NCBI GenBank assembly: GCA_947475525.1
Contig: CANJMI010000007.1
Coordinates: forward strand, 179,047 to 243,046
Direction: 5' to 3'
DNA: 64,000 nt
Origin: Polyangiaceae bacterium
Lineage (GTDB): Bacteria > Myxococcota_A > Polyangia > Polyangiales > Polyangiaceae
Part shown: one piece after another, positions 47,438-55,797 of the stretch
How positions within the stretch are numbered: position 1 is the stretch's first letter
How the letters are laid out: each line of letters opens with the position of its first letter
The notes under the pieces: model-generated
The model's database searches: none
Seen by the model: the letters and a program-made list of their open reading frames with translations, nothing else
What the model was told of the DNA's origin: nothing
Translations under genes and position numbers: made by a program

Positions 47438-48049
47438 ATGGCCCCATCCACTAGAGCCTCCTTAGCCTTGGCAGCCGAGGCGCGCTTCATCGACGAGTTG
47501 TTGCGAGAATTTCCTCACTTTCGCATCGTTTACAAGAACCGCGACTCGCTCTCCAACGCCATCGACGTGGCCCTCCGCGTCCTCTCGTTTGGACGCCAGG
47601 ACCGCTACCTCACGCAGTACCGGACGGTGATCGGTGACACGCTGTACGTCCCCGACACGTGGGACCACACGCCTCCCGTCGACCGATTGATCTGCTTGCG
47701 ACACGAGCGGGTGCACCTTCGGCAACGCCGTCGTTATGGGACATTGGGGATGGCGATGCTCTACCTCTTCGTTCCGCTGCCAGCAGGATGCGCATGGTTT
47801 CGAGCGCGCATGGAGTGGGAGGCGTATGTGGAGACGCTCCGCGCGACTGCCGAGTGGTACGGAGTCGATGCGCTTAAAACGCCAAGCCTCCGAGCCGAGA
47901 TGGTCCAGCGTTTTGCGGGTCCCGACTACCTCTGGATGTGGCCTTTCCGAGCCGCCGTCGGTCGCTGGTTCGATGTGGCGGTGGCCGAAATCGAGGGCTC
48001 CATCGAGCGCGGGACCGCGAGCGAAGGACCGTCAATCGCCGACGAATGA
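47438..48049 (+). CDS. Predicted membrane-associated zinc metallopeptidase-like protein
   Basis: 203 aa, starting 14 bp after fmt. An HExxH zinc motif is present as H89-E90-R-V-H93, and a downstream EWEAY segment (E126-W-E128) could supply the third ligand, as in gluzincin peptidases. Between them is a hydrophobic segment (about 101-121) that may cross or dip into the membrane. No family could be named with confidence, but the spacing is like that of small M48-type peptidases. Substrate unknown. It ends 4 bp from the convergent microcompartment gene. Confidence 0.65.
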   Translation: MAPSTRASLALAAEARFIDELLREFPHFRIVYKNRDSLSNAIDVALRVLSFGRQDRYLTQYRTVIGDTLYVPDTWDHTPPVDRLICLRHERVHLRQRRRYGTLGMAMLYLFVPLPAGCAWFRARMEWEAYVETLRATAEWYGVDALKTPSLRAEMVQRFAGPDYLWMWPFRAAVGRWFDVAVAEIEGSIERGTASEGPSIADE

Positions 48050-48053
48050 CCCG

Positions 48054-48347
48054 TCACCTAGCGGCGACATCGGCGCTGTCGACGACATCCGCGCTGTCGA
48101 CGATGCCGACGATCACCGAACGGACCGGAGCCTCCGGCGCCCCGACGACCTGGCGCGCACCAGTACCCTCGTCGAGCACGAGCACGCGCTCACCGAGGCC
48201 GGCGCCGACCGAATCGACGGCGACGATGTACTTGCCCGTTGGCTTCCACGTCTCGTCGCAACGATCGACGAGCAAGAGCTTCTTTCCATCGTAAAAGCGA
48301 TGGTTGATGGTGGAGGTGATGTTGCCGCGAACGATTCCGAGAAACAT
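48054..48347 (-). CDS. BMC-P pentameric vertex shell protein (first of three)
   Basis: 97 aa EutN/CcmL-family protein that forms the pentamers closing the corners of bacterial microcompartment shells. Starts FLGIVRGNITSTI, contains GKYIVAVDSVGAGLGERVLVLDEG (core VAVDSVGAGLGERVL) and ends in VIVGIVDSADV. The C-terminal end is extended by a tandem 18-bp DNA repeat (48066-48083 and 48084-48101) giving two DSADV units. Last gene of the operon. Confidence 0.92.
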   Translation of the reverse strand: MFLGIVRGNITSTINHRFYDGKKLLLVDRCDETWKPTGKYIVAVDSVGAGLGERVLVLDEGTGARQVVGAPEAPVRSVIVGIVDSADVVDSADVAAR

Positions 48348-48351
48348 GGTT

Positions 48352-48624
48352 TCACTCCTCGACGTTCAGCGCATCGACGATGCCGATGATCGTGTGGTCG
48401 ACGGGCACGAAGGTGACGTCGAGCGCCATCGCGGCCTCGCGACCACCTTCGTAGTAAACGAGTTCATCGCGCCCAGCCATCCGCGTCGAGTCGGCACACA
48501 CGATGGCTTTGCCAGACGGCTTGCCATGTTTGTCGACCGGGCGAACCCAAAGCATCGGGACTCCGCGCAGGCCATCGGACACGACGCACGCGACCAACGT
48601 ACCTATCACTCGTCCGAGCAACAT
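48352..48624 (-). CDS. BMC-P pentameric vertex shell protein (second)
   Basis: 90 aa EutN/CcmL-family shell pentamer. Starts LLGRVIGTLVA and contains AIVCADSTRMAGRDELVYYEGGREA (core GRDELVYYEGGREA) and TIIGIVDALNVEE. ATG 48624 has GGAGG 7 nt upstream and shares one base with the preceding BMC-T stop (TGATG). It diverges clearly from the other two copies, so the three pentamers are probably not interchangeable. Confidence 0.92.
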   Translation of the reverse strand: MLLGRVIGTLVACVVSDGLRGVPMLWVRPVDKHGKPSGKAIVCADSTRMAGRDELVYYEGGREAAMALDVTFVPVDHTIIGIVDALNVEE

Positions 48625-49205
48625 CAGCCTACCTCCCAAAATCGAGTCGACCGCCCAAGCAAGGTCATCAGCTCCGCGTCGATGCGCGGGGTCATCGAGG
48701 TCATCACCGTGCGGCCATCGCGTGCCGAACGCGCAACGCCAACTTCGAGCGCCGCCTCGACGTCGTGATGTTCGCCGAGCAAATAAGCTAGGCCCTTGCC
48801 GCCGAGCTCGTCACCGAGGCGCATGCGGACGACCCGAACATTGGCGCCCTTCACCGCAGCGTCGGCGGCCTCGATCGTGGCTGCGAGGCCATTGGACTCG
48901 ATGATACCGAGCGTGTCACCCGACCAATCACCCACCCGGCCTTGTACCGCGAAGTAAACCGAAGGATCGACCTGCGCGAGCATCATGCGATCATGGACGG
49001 CCGCGCCAGCCACGCGTGACGCTTCCTGAAAAGATTCGTCCACGCTTGCGACGTCACCGCTCCAAAGAATAGCGAAAATCCCCGGCTGAAGTGTTCCGAT
49101 GCGCTCGATCGTGACCGGCGCTTTCTTGATCAAGGCGTCGGCAGCCCGAGTCCCAGCCGCGATGCTGGAAAACTCGAGCAACGCCAACGCCTCGGGAGCC
49201 TTCAT
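48624..49205 (-). CDS. BMC-T trimeric shell protein (tandem BMC domains)
   Basis: 193 aa with two BMC folds in a row (about 5-95 and 100-190), forming a pseudohexameric trimer whose central pore may open and close. First domain: ALALLEFSSIAAGTRAADAL core; second: DTLGIIESNGLAATIEAADAAV core. No cysteine cluster typical of iron-sulfur BMC-T proteins (PduT-like) is present. ATG 49205 overlaps the aldehyde dehydrogenase stop as ATGA, so the two are translationally coupled. Confidence 0.92.
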   Translation of the reverse strand: MKAPEALALLEFSSIAAGTRAADALIKKAPVTIERIGTLQPGIFAILWSGDVASVDESFQEASRVAGAAVHDRMMLAQVDPSVYFAVQGRVGDWSGDTLGIIESNGLAATIEAADAAVKGANVRVVRMRLGDELGGKGLAYLLGEHHDVEAALEVGVARSARDGRTVMTSMTPRIDAELMTLLGRSTRFWEVG

Positions 49206-50668
49206 ACGATTCGGAAGTGGTCGACCAGGGTGCAACGGCGCTCGCGGGAGAACGTGCGAGGACCCGTCAACCCTTCGCCCGTCGGACTCGCAATCGAGAA
49301 CGAGGTGTAGCCCTCTCCGCCTGCGCCAAGGCCCGCGCAGATCGGCCCATTTTTCACGAAAATGCTGGTGTTAATCTCGCGCGCCATCCGAGACAGGTTG
49401 CCGAGGTGCATCGAATGCATCGAGGCGGAGTGACCGAAGCCATGCTCCGCTTTGATGGCCCAGTCGATGGCTTCATCCGCGTTTTTCACGCGGGCGAGCG
49501 GGATGACCGGGAGAAGTTGCTCGGTCCAAATCAGCGGGTGATCGACGCCGACATCCATCACCACGAGCTTGATGGACGCGTCAACACGCACGCCAATTTG
49601 CTCGAGGATCACGCTGGCGTCTTTGCCGACCCACTTTTTTTCGATGACGCCCGGCTTGCTCGGGCCGCGGGTCTCGGCGAAGAGGACCTTCGTCATCGCG
49701 CGGGCCTGGGGCTCGCTGAGAACGTAGGCGCCATGCTTCTGCATGCTCTTCAAGAGGCGATCGGCGATCGTCGCGACGGCGAAGATCTCCTTCTCGTCAA
49801 CGCAGATCACGTTGTTGTCGAGCCCGGCGCCCTTGACGATATTCTCGCCGGCTTTATCGAGGTCTGCCGTCTCATCGACGACGACCGGCGGGTTGCCCGG
49901 CCCGGCACACACGGCGCGTTTGCCGCTCCCCATCGCCGCCTTGACGACGTGCGGTCCACCCGTGACGACGAGGAGGCGGATCCCCTTGTGCTTCATCAGC
50001 TCGCCGGCGCTCTCGATCGTAGGATCGGCCATCGCCGTGATGCAATTGGCTGGGCCACCGACCGCCATGATGGCTTCGTTGATGAGCCCGACGTTGCGAC
50101 AGCTCACGCGCTTGGCGCTCGGGTGCACGTTGAAAACGACCGTATTGCCGGCCGAGAGCATGCCGATCGAGTTGCAGATGATCGTCGAGGTCGGGTTGGT
50201 CGTCGGCGTGATCGCGGCGATGACTCCGAACGGTGCGCGCTCGACGAGCGTGAGGCCATGGTCCCCGCTCCACGCCACGGGCTCCAGTTCTTCGGGGCCG
50301 GGCGTTTTGTTCGTGACGAGCAAATTCTTAAGGATTTTGCTGTCAACACGACCGAGGCCCGTTTCCTCGTGGGCCTCGCGCGCCAGGTCCTCGGCGTGCT
50401 TGCGCATCGCCACGCGGATGGCCTCGATGATCACCTTGCGCTTGTCGAGGCCGAGCCGACCGAACGTCGTGAAGGCCTCTCGCGCGGCGACGACGCACTC
50501 GTCGATCGAGCGGAACACACCCGGAGGGAGCTGCCCCTTTCGCTCGAGCGCATGCGCGCCGTCCCGCGTGAGGAGCGGCTCCAAACCCGCGTGACCACCC
50601 GGCGTCCCGAGGCGCGACAACACCTGCCGCGCGATGGCATCGATCTGCGTATCACTCAGGCCGCTCAT
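49202..50668 (-). CDS. Microcompartment CoA-acylating aldehyde dehydrogenase (PduP/EutE-like)
   Basis: 488 aa enzyme converting an aldehyde, NAD and CoA to acyl-CoA and NADH inside the shell. Closest to the PduP/EutE group: APFGVIAAITPTTNPTST core, CAGPGNPPVVVDETADL core and the catalytic Cys C289 in NNVICVDEKE. The N-terminus (about residues 3-20, DTQIDAIARQVLSRL) is an amphipathic helix followed by a Gly/Pro linker, the classical encapsulation peptide. ATG 50668 gives exactly this peptide; the longer open frame does not add family sequence. Confidence 0.93.
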   Translation of the reverse strand: MSGLSDTQIDAIARQVLSRLGTPGGHAGLEPLLTRDGAHALERKGQLPPGVFRSIDECVVAAREAFTTFGRLGLDKRKVIIEAIRVAMRKHAEDLAREAHEETGLGRVDSKILKNLLVTNKTPGPEELEPVAWSGDHGLTLVERAPFGVIAAITPTTNPTSTIICNSIGMLSAGNTVVFNVHPSAKRVSCRNVGLINEAIMAVGGPANCITAMADPTIESAGELMKHKGIRLLVVTGGPHVVKAAMGSGKRAVCAGPGNPPVVVDETADLDKAGENIVKGAGLDNNVICVDEKEIFAVATIADRLLKSMQKHGAYVLSEPQARAMTKVLFAETRGPSKPGVIEKKWVGKDASVILEQIGVRVDASIKLVVMDVGVDHPLIWTEQLLPVIPLARVKNADEAIDWAIKAEHGFGHSASMHSMHLGNLSRMAREINTSIFVKNGPICAGLGAGGEGYTSFSIASPTGEGLTGPRTFSRERRCTLVDHFRIV

Positions 50669-50745
50669 GGCACTGGTCCCGAACTTTCGTGGGCGCGTCG
50701 AGCCGTCAGGCGAAAAGCCGGACGAACCCGCGCTCAAACCCGAGG

Positions 50746-51033
50746 CTATTTCTTGTATTTCAACTCGCCGCCGACTTCCCACTGATCGACGATCGCCATG
50801 ATGACGGCGTCGACGGGGCGTTTGTCGGTGACCGATGTTTGCCGCGCGCTGGAGCCGGATGCGTAGAGCACCATCTCTCCAACGCCGCAGCCGACCGAAT
50901 CGGCAGCCACCACGGTCGCCCCCGCGAGCTTGCCCTCTTCGTCGAGGGTGCGCACCAGCAGGAATTTAAGCCCAACGAGGCTCGCGTCCTTCTGGGTGGC
51001 GACGACCGTGCCGATGACTTCACCGAGCAACAT
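50746..51033 (-). CDS. BMC-P pentameric vertex shell protein (third)
   Basis: 95 aa EutN/CcmL-family pentamer. Starts [15 protein letters not shown], contains [24 protein letters not shown] (core [15 protein letters not shown]) and ends [12 protein letters not shown]. It starts 3 bp after the BMC-H stop. The 77-bp gap to the aldehyde dehydrogenase downstream is the longest inside the shell-enzyme run apart from that after the RpiB-DeoC gene. Confidence 0.92.
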   Translation of the reverse strand: MLLGEVIGTVVATQKDASLVGLKFLLVRTLDEEGKLAGATVVAADSVGCGVGEMVLYASGSSARQTSVTDKRPVDAVIMAIVDQWEVGGELKYKK

Positions 51034-51036
51034 TCG

Positions 51037-51339
51037 TTACTCGCTCTTCGAGTCGCCGCGTCCGAGCGGCAACACCGAGTCAACGTTGGAGTGCGGACGG
51101 GCAATGACATGCACCGCCACGACCTCGCCAACGCGAGCCGCTGCGGCTTGTCCTGCGTCCGTCGCCGCGCGAACCGCGGCCACATCGCCGCGCACCACCA
51201 CGGTCACGTAGCCGCCGCCGGTTTTCTCGTAGCGAACGAGCTCAACCTTGGCAGCTTTGACCATCGCATCCGAAGCTTCGACCATTGCCGCGAAGCTGCG
51301 GCACTCGATCATGCCCAAGGCGTCCGTCGTACCGGTCAT
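51037..51339 (-). CDS. BMC-H hexameric shell protein
   Basis: 100 aa single-domain BMC protein forming the hexagonal tiles of the shell facets. Begins [20 protein letters not shown] and has the pore-loop region [15 protein letters not shown], followed by [22 protein letters not shown] core. The pore loop reads TGGGY rather than the common IGSG, which would change pore lining. It is the only BMC-H in the window. A purine-rich GGATTGAGAG precedes ATG 51339. Confidence 0.94.
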   Translation of the reverse strand: MTGTTDALGMIECRSFAAMVEASDAMVKAAKVELVRYEKTGGGYVTVVVRGDVAAVRAATDAGQAAAARVGEVVAVHVIARPHSNVDSVLPLGRGDSKSE

Positions 51340-51466
51340 GTTCTCTCAATCCTTCCGATCGTGTCGTTGCTTCTCGTTGCGGTGCCGGTAGACCCGTCAC
51401 CGCGACCGCCGCCGGAACGGCGACGTCGATATCCATGGCTGCCCGTGGGGTCAGCTCGATGTTCGG

Positions 51467-53083
51467 TCAGTACTTGCCTCCAGGGGCTGCGCCGACCTTC
51501 TCACCGCCCGCTTCCTTGAGGATGCGGATCCCTGCGCTCGCTCCGATGCGCGTTGCACCGGCGCGGACCATCTCTTCAAAATCGGCGAGGCTCTTCACGC
51601 CGCCCGACGCCTTCACGCCGAGTGTGCCACCGACAGCGCGATGCATCAACGCAACGTCCTCGGCGGTGGCTCCGCCCGAGGCGAAGCCGGTCGAGGTCTT
51701 CACGAAATCGGCGCGGGCCTTCTTGGCGAGCACGCAGGCGCGCACCTTCTCTTCGTCGGTGAGGAGGGCCGTCTCGAGGATGACTTTGCAGATCGCCCGA
51801 CCATCTTCGGCGGCGTCGACCACCGCGCGAATGTCGCGCAAAACGGTGTCGTCATCGCCGCTCTTCAGGGCGCCGACGTTGATCACCATGTCGATCTCGG
51901 TTGCGCCGTCGCGGATCGCCCGACGTGCTTCCATGCCTTTGATGTCGGTCGCGCTCGCTCCGAGCGGAAAGCCGATCACGGTGCAGACCTTGACGGGCGA
52001 GCCGCGCAAGAGCTCGCTGCAGCGCTTGACCCAGTACGGGTTGACGCAGACGGACATGAAACTGTGTTTGCGCGCTTCGGCGCAGAGTTCCTTTACCTGA
52101 TCGGCGGTCGCCTCGGCCTTGAGCAGCGTGTGGTCGATGTAGCGCGCGATCTCCGAGAGGCTCGCGTTGCCTCCCCAGGTGCCGAGGTTCGACGAGAGCC
52201 GCCCGACGCCGAACCCAATCCACTGCTTGGCAACGTTCGCATCCATGCAGACGTCGCCGAAGCACACCGTGTTGCCGCGCGTCGTCGCGGAGCCGAGCAT
52301 CGCGGCGATACGCTCCGCTACGCGTGCGAGGTCCGTGGCGCTGAGAAGTTCGAGCTTCGGTTCTGCGGACATCGGTTGCGTTGCGGGAGGTGGTGGCGGC
52401 GTCGCTGGGCTTCGGGTAGGTGGCCGAGCGCCGGAGGAAGAAATCCACTGCGATGCGCTGGCTCGGAAGGCCTTGCTTGGGTCGTCCGAGGCGGGACTAT
52501 CGGCTCGTGTTGCGGCGCCCGCAAGTGCTTTCGAGGCCTTCACGGCACAGGGGCCGCAAGGGGCGTCACCGTGGCTCGACTTCGGCTCTGCGATTGACGA
52601 AGAGGCGGTTGACGACGAAACGACCGAAGAAGAAGCGAGCGTAGCGCTACCCTCGAGGGCGCTTATCATCGCGACGCGCTTGAGATGGCGCTCTTCGGTG
52701 CACTCCGTTGCGATGAAAACCTCGGCGATCTGTTCGGCCAGGCCGACACCGATAAGCCGCGCGCCCAACGTGAGTACGTTCGCGTCGTTGTGCTCGCGGC
52801 TATTTTTCGCCGACGAAAGATCGTAGCAGAGGGCTGCGCGCACGCCGGCAACCTTGTTGGCCGCGATCGACGAGCCGATCCCCGCGCCGTCGATCACGAT
52901 GCCGCGGCGACACGTGCCGTCCGCGACCTTGCGAGCGACGAGCTCGGCGATGACGGGGTAGTCAACCGGTTGGGTGTCGAACGCTCCGCAATCGAAGACC
53001 TCGTGACCGCGCGCAACGAGGCCGCGCTTCAGATGCTCTTTGAGCTCGAAGCCGCCATGGTCAGCACCAATCGCGATCCGCAT
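51467..53083 (-). CDS. Fusion of RpiB-like isomerase and DeoC-like aldolase
   Basis: 538 aa. Residues 1-143 are an RpiB/LacAB-type sugar-phosphate isomerase domain ([35 protein letters not shown]). The usual catalytic Cys of the CGTGIG motif is Asp here (D65 in IDGAGIG). A Ser/Ala/Pro-rich linker (about 145-245) leads to an amphipathic helix (about 247-264, [16 protein letters not shown]) that looks like an internal encapsulation peptide, then the class I aldolase DeoC domain (about 308-528) with [14 protein letters not shown] and the Schiff-base Lys K462 in VKTSTGF. Predicted reaction: 2-deoxyribose-5-phosphate to acetaldehyde plus glyceraldehyde-3-phosphate. First gene of the microcompartment operon. 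ATG 53083 begins the RpiB fold. Confidence 0.85.
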   Translation of the reverse strand: MRIAIGADHGGFELKEHLKRGLVARGHEVFDCGAFDTQPVDYPVIAELVARKVADGTCRRGIVIDGAGIGSSIAANKVAGVRAALCYDLSSAKNSREHNDANVLTLGARLIGVGLAEQIAEVFIATECTEERHLKRVAMISALEGSATLASSSVVSSSTASSSIAEPKSSHGDAPCGPCAVKASKALAGAATRADSPASDDPSKAFRASASQWISSSGARPPTRSPATPPPPPATQPMSAEPKLELLSATDLARVAERIAAMLGSATTRGNTVCFGDVCMDANVAKQWIGFGVGRLSSNLGTWGGNASLSEIARYIDHTLLKAEATADQVKELCAEARKHSFMSVCVNPYWVKRCSELLRGSPVKVCTVIGFPLGASATDIKGMEARRAIRDGATEIDMVINVGALKSGDDDTVLRDIRAVVDAAEDGRAICKVILETALLTDEEKVRACVLAKKARADFVKTSTGFASGGATAEDVALMHRAVGGTLGVKASGGVKSLADFEEMVRAGATRIGASAGIRILKEAGGEKVGAAPGGKY

Positions 53084-53156
53084 GAGGGGGCGCAGAATCA
53101 CCCGGTCGCGGGCGCCGGGTCAAGCGTCGGAGTAGGGTGCCGCGCGCTTCGTAGCG

Positions 53157-54098
53157 TCAGCCGTCCTTCGGAGAGCAGGTCATCGGCGCGGAGCAGTGGT
53201 TGTTGTAGCCGGGCCAGCACTTGCCTCCGACGACGCTCGTGTCGACGCATTCGCCCTGCACGCAGTCGACGCCGTTGTGCACGTCGAAGGGTACGTCGCC
53301 GCATTCATTCCCGTTTTTGCAGGAGCTACCGACCTTTTTGTTCGTCGCGCAGACGAGCTTCGCCAGATCGCAATACGTGCCCTTCTCGCACATGCCCGCA
53401 CTCAGACACGATTGACCGAGCTTCGACGGCGCGCCACAGCGACCGTCCTTGGCTTCGTCTTTGTCGGTGCGGCACACGAAGCCTGGAGCGCACGCGATGG
53501 GTCCGATGCCGCAGAGCTCACCGGTCTTCGGCAGGGCCACGCATTTGACCGTCAGGCGTTGACAGACGAGGTTTTTCCCACAGGAGAAATCGCCCATAAA
53601 AGGCGAGCAATCGTCACCGATTTTTGGCGCGGCGACGCAGGTGCCTGGGTCCGATGCGCCGACCGCGCAGATCTGTTTTCCGGGATTTGGGCAATCGAGA
53701 CCGTTCAAGTCGCACTTCGAACCGGAGGCCGCGCCTTGAGTGCACACGTTGTTTTTGTCACAGTTGAGCAAGTAGCAAATGCCGTGCGTGAGACCGCTCT
53801 TGCAAACGAGCCCCTCCTTGCAATCTTCGGAGCTCTTGCACTCAGCGGCCGCAGCCACGCGCGGTTGGCACACGCCAACGAACCCGGTGTTGCCCTCGGA
53901 ACAAAAGAGGTCGCTCGCGCAGTCGTAGCTGGTCCCACAAGCTTCGCCGAGCTTTCGCGGAGCATCGCAAACGAACTTCCATTCGCCACCAACCGGTCCC
54001 CACGGACCCGCGACGGGACCACACGCGCCAACTGCGAAGAGGGCGAGAATGGCAGCCATACCGAGATGCTTGGAGCGAACGCGTGGGCGCATGTTCAT
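53157..54098 (-). CDS. Cysteine-rich lipoprotein
   Basis: 313 aa. The lipobox is FAVGAC (Cys26). The mature part is a chain of about eight short Cys-rich modules of the type LGEACGTSYDCASDLFC, each with paired cysteines and a small Gly/Lys linker, as in many secreted myxobacterial proteins (Dickkopf/EGF-like spacing). No enzymatic motif. ATG 54098 is chosen for the signal peptide. Divergent from the lipoprotein gene at 54222; 73 bp upstream of the microcompartment operon and same direction, but it looks unrelated by function. Confidence 0.72.
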   Translation of the reverse strand: MNMRPRVRSKHLGMAAILALFAVGACGPVAGPWGPVGGEWKFVCDAPRKLGEACGTSYDCASDLFCSEGNTGFVGVCQPRVAAAAECKSSEDCKEGLVCKSGLTHGICYLLNCDKNNVCTQGAASGSKCDLNGLDCPNPGKQICAVGASDPGTCVAAPKIGDDCSPFMGDFSCGKNLVCQRLTVKCVALPKTGELCGIGPIACAPGFVCRTDKDEAKDGRCGAPSKLGQSCLSAGMCEKGTYCDLAKLVCATNKKVGSSCKNGNECGDVPFDVHNGVDCVQGECVDTSVVGGKCWPGYNNHCSAPMTCSPKDG

Positions 54099-54221
54099 GG
54101 CTGAATGCTTTCTTTCTTTGGGACGACGCCGCGGCGAGCAGTACCACCTGCCCCCAAGGCGACCTACATTGTCACCTAGCACAGCTTGCGTTTGCAGTCC
54201 TACGACTGATAACAAGGGCGC

Positions 54222-55277
54222 ATGATTTGGACGAAACGCACTGTGGTCTCGACGCTGTTGAGTGTGGCTCTACTCGTTGCTGCGTGCGAAGAGACCGCGC
54301 CCTTGATCACGCCGCCCTCCGGCAGCGGCGGTGGCGGACCGCTCGCGTGCGAGGGCGGCTGTCCGAGCGAGCAAAAGTGCCACTTCGTCGACGGCCAGTG
54401 CATCTACGCCGGCATCGCCAACTGCGAGACGTGCGGCGAGGGCTCGCAGTGTTCGCCCGCTTACCCGATGCCGACGTGCGTGAAGGGCTCCTGCGAACCC
54501 CAGACGACGTTCAAAGATGGGACCGTCAAGTTGATCTCGCTCGTGATTGCCGAGGAGGCCCACGGTTGCGATCTCGACGGTGATGGGAAACCCGACAATC
54601 GCTTCGCTTCGGTCACCAAGGAGGTGGACCTCAATGGCGAGCTTGCAAACGCGATCGAGGCCGACCTCATCACGATGCTGCTCGAACCGACCGCCCCACT
54701 GTGGGACGGTTCGCCGGGCTCCTTCGAAGCCGCACTGTGGTTCGGCACGCTGGCACCGCAAAGCAAACAGTGCTCGACAACGAGTCCCGAAGCCCTGTGC
54801 ACCTACACGGTTTCACGTGCGAGCTACAATCCCGGGACACCGAGCGGAGCGTGCTCACCATGGCTGAGCTTCGATGGCCTTGCACGGACCGACAGCCGCA
54901 TCGCGTCGCCTTCGCCGGGCAAAGCGCTCGACATGGTGGTGCCGGTACAGGCGGGCGCCTGGCTCTTGCAATTGCTCGGGGCGCGCCTCGAGGCAAAAGT
55001 CAGCGCGGCGGCCGTCACAGGTGCCGGACTGGGGCCGCAGCTCGATGGCAAACTTTGCGCGGCCATCCCCAAGGCCGATTTGTTGCTCGCGGTCGACACG
55101 TTGCCCGCAGAAACGGTTGCGAAGTTCGGTGGCGCGGAGGTCGTCAAAAAAGTCGTGGACGGTATCATCATCGCCGACCTCGACGCGGATGGCGACGGGA
55201 CTGCGGACAGCGTCTCCATCGCGCTCGAGTGGACCGCCGTTCCTGCGCGCATCGTCGGTTACAGCCCTGAGCTTTGA
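54222..55277 (+). CDS. Lipoprotein A, intact copy of a duplicated gene
   Basis: 351 aa of unknown function. The lipobox is LLVAAC (Cys22), followed by a Gly-rich stretch and a Cys-rich segment (GGCPSEQKC, CETCGEGSQC, CVKGSC). Residues 115-350 contain a DLDGDGKPDNR Ca-binding-like loop and, near the end, DLDADGDGTADSV, suggesting two Asp-rich metal loops. The last 93 codons are present a second time at 62255-62533 at about 98% nucleotide identity. Most differences in the coding part are silent. Confidence 0.75.
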   Translation: MIWTKRTVVSTLLSVALLVAACEETAPLITPPSGSGGGGPLACEGGCPSEQKCHFVDGQCIYAGIANCETCGEGSQCSPAYPMPTCVKGSCEPQTTFKDGTVKLISLVIAEEAHGCDLDGDGKPDNRFASVTKEVDLNGELANAIEADLITMLLEPTAPLWDGSPGSFEAALWFGTLAPQSKQCSTTSPEALCTYTVSRASYNPGTPSGACSPWLSFDGLARTDSRIASPSPGKALDMVVPVQAGAWLLQLLGARLEAKVSAAAVTGAGLGPQLDGKLCAAIPKADLLLAVDTLPAETVAKFGGAEVVKKVVDGIIIADLDADGDGTADSVSIALEWTAVPARIVGYSPEL

Positions 55278-55375
55278 GGGCGCGGCCCGTTTCGAGTGCT
55301 CGGTCAGCCACCGGGGCATGCGACCGTGAGGCCGGTCGCAGCGACGCCTTTGCACGTGCCGGCACAGGCATTTTT
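54999..55375 (+). repeat. 377-bp duplicated segment, copy 1
   Basis: Aligns without gaps to 62255-62631 with eight mismatches (about 98% identity). It covers the end of lipoprotein A and the end of the minus-strand gene B. Copy 1 keeps all of gene A but has lost nearly all of gene B through a deletion of about 600 bp joining the T-run at 55371-55378 to sequence matching 63232 onward. Confidence 0.92.
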
Positions 55376-55378
55376 TTT
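55304..55378 (-). pseudogene. Remnant of the Kazal-like lipoprotein gene B
   Basis: The minus strand encodes the last residues of gene B (NACAGTCKGVAATGLTVACPGG core, stop at 55304-55306), nearly identical to the intact gene at 62560-63252. Upstream of the T-run, sequence resembling the gene B start region (ACGAAAGAATTCC, 55379-55391) follows directly, but the ATG is gone and the frame is shifted. The short block 55379-55437 matches 63232-63288 at lower identity. Confidence 0.82.
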
Positions 55379-55467
55379 ACGAAAGAATTCCCCGTAGTCG
55401 GGGGAGGTTATCACGCAGATCCCTTGCCGCAGAGGGCTAGCCCCATCGGCCTGGCGGGCCCAGGATA

Positions 55468-55504
55468 GTCAAAGATTGACAATGCCAGTGCAGCTTGCTA
55501 CTGC
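55468..55504 (+). promoter_or_regulatory. Candidate promoter and operator of the parDE-like module
   Basis: TTGACA (55476-55481) and TACTGC (55499-55504) are separated by 17 nt. The inverted repeat GTCAA-AGA-TTGAC (55468-55480) overlaps the -35 and could be an operator for antitoxin autorepression. The -10 match is weak. The antitoxin ATG at 55535 has GGAGG 6 nt upstream. Confidence 0.4.
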
Positions 55505-55534
55505 TAGGCTCACTCGAGCATTCGGAGGTTTGCC

Positions 55535-55795
55535 ATGCAAATGAACATCAACCTGACCCCACAGCTCGAAGAAATGGTGCGCGCCAAGGTGGCGTCCGGG
55601 CTCTATAACTCGGCCAGCGAAGTGATGCGCGAGGCCCTCCGCCTGATGGAGCGGGAAGACAAGATCCGCGAAGCCACGCTCGCCCAGCTCCGCCAGGACA
55701 TCCAGGACGGGTTGAAGAGTGGTCCCGCTGGGGAACTGGACGCCGAGAAGATCAAACGCCGTGGGCGCGCACGCCTGGCGGCCGCGAAAAGCTAG
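55535..55795 (+). CDS. ParD-family antitoxin
   Basis: 86 aa type II antitoxin. The N-terminal ribbon-helix-helix region (MNINLTPQLEEMVRAKVASG, YNSASEVMREALRLM) binds DNA and represses the operon; the acidic/basic C-terminus wraps the toxin. GGAGG lies 6 nt upstream of ATG 55535. The toxin GTG is 2 nt beyond the stop, the normal parDE layout. The module sits just downstream of a deleted duplicate copy, a common setting for mobile stability modules. Confidence 0.9.
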   Translation: MQMNINLTPQLEEMVRAKVASGLYNSASEVMREALRLMEREDKIREATLAQLRQDIQDGLKSGPAGELDAEKIKRRGRARLAAAKS

Positions 55796-55797
55796 CG

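Noticed and set aside
49217..50785. 522-codon frame opposite the aldehyde dehydrogenase
   Set aside because: Shadow of a well-recognised gene. Its His/Asp/Arg-rich translation has no known motif.
51242..51436. Small minus-strand frame overlapping the BMC-H start
   Set aside because: It overlaps BMC-H in another frame, has no clear ribosome-binding site and shows no recognisable protein.
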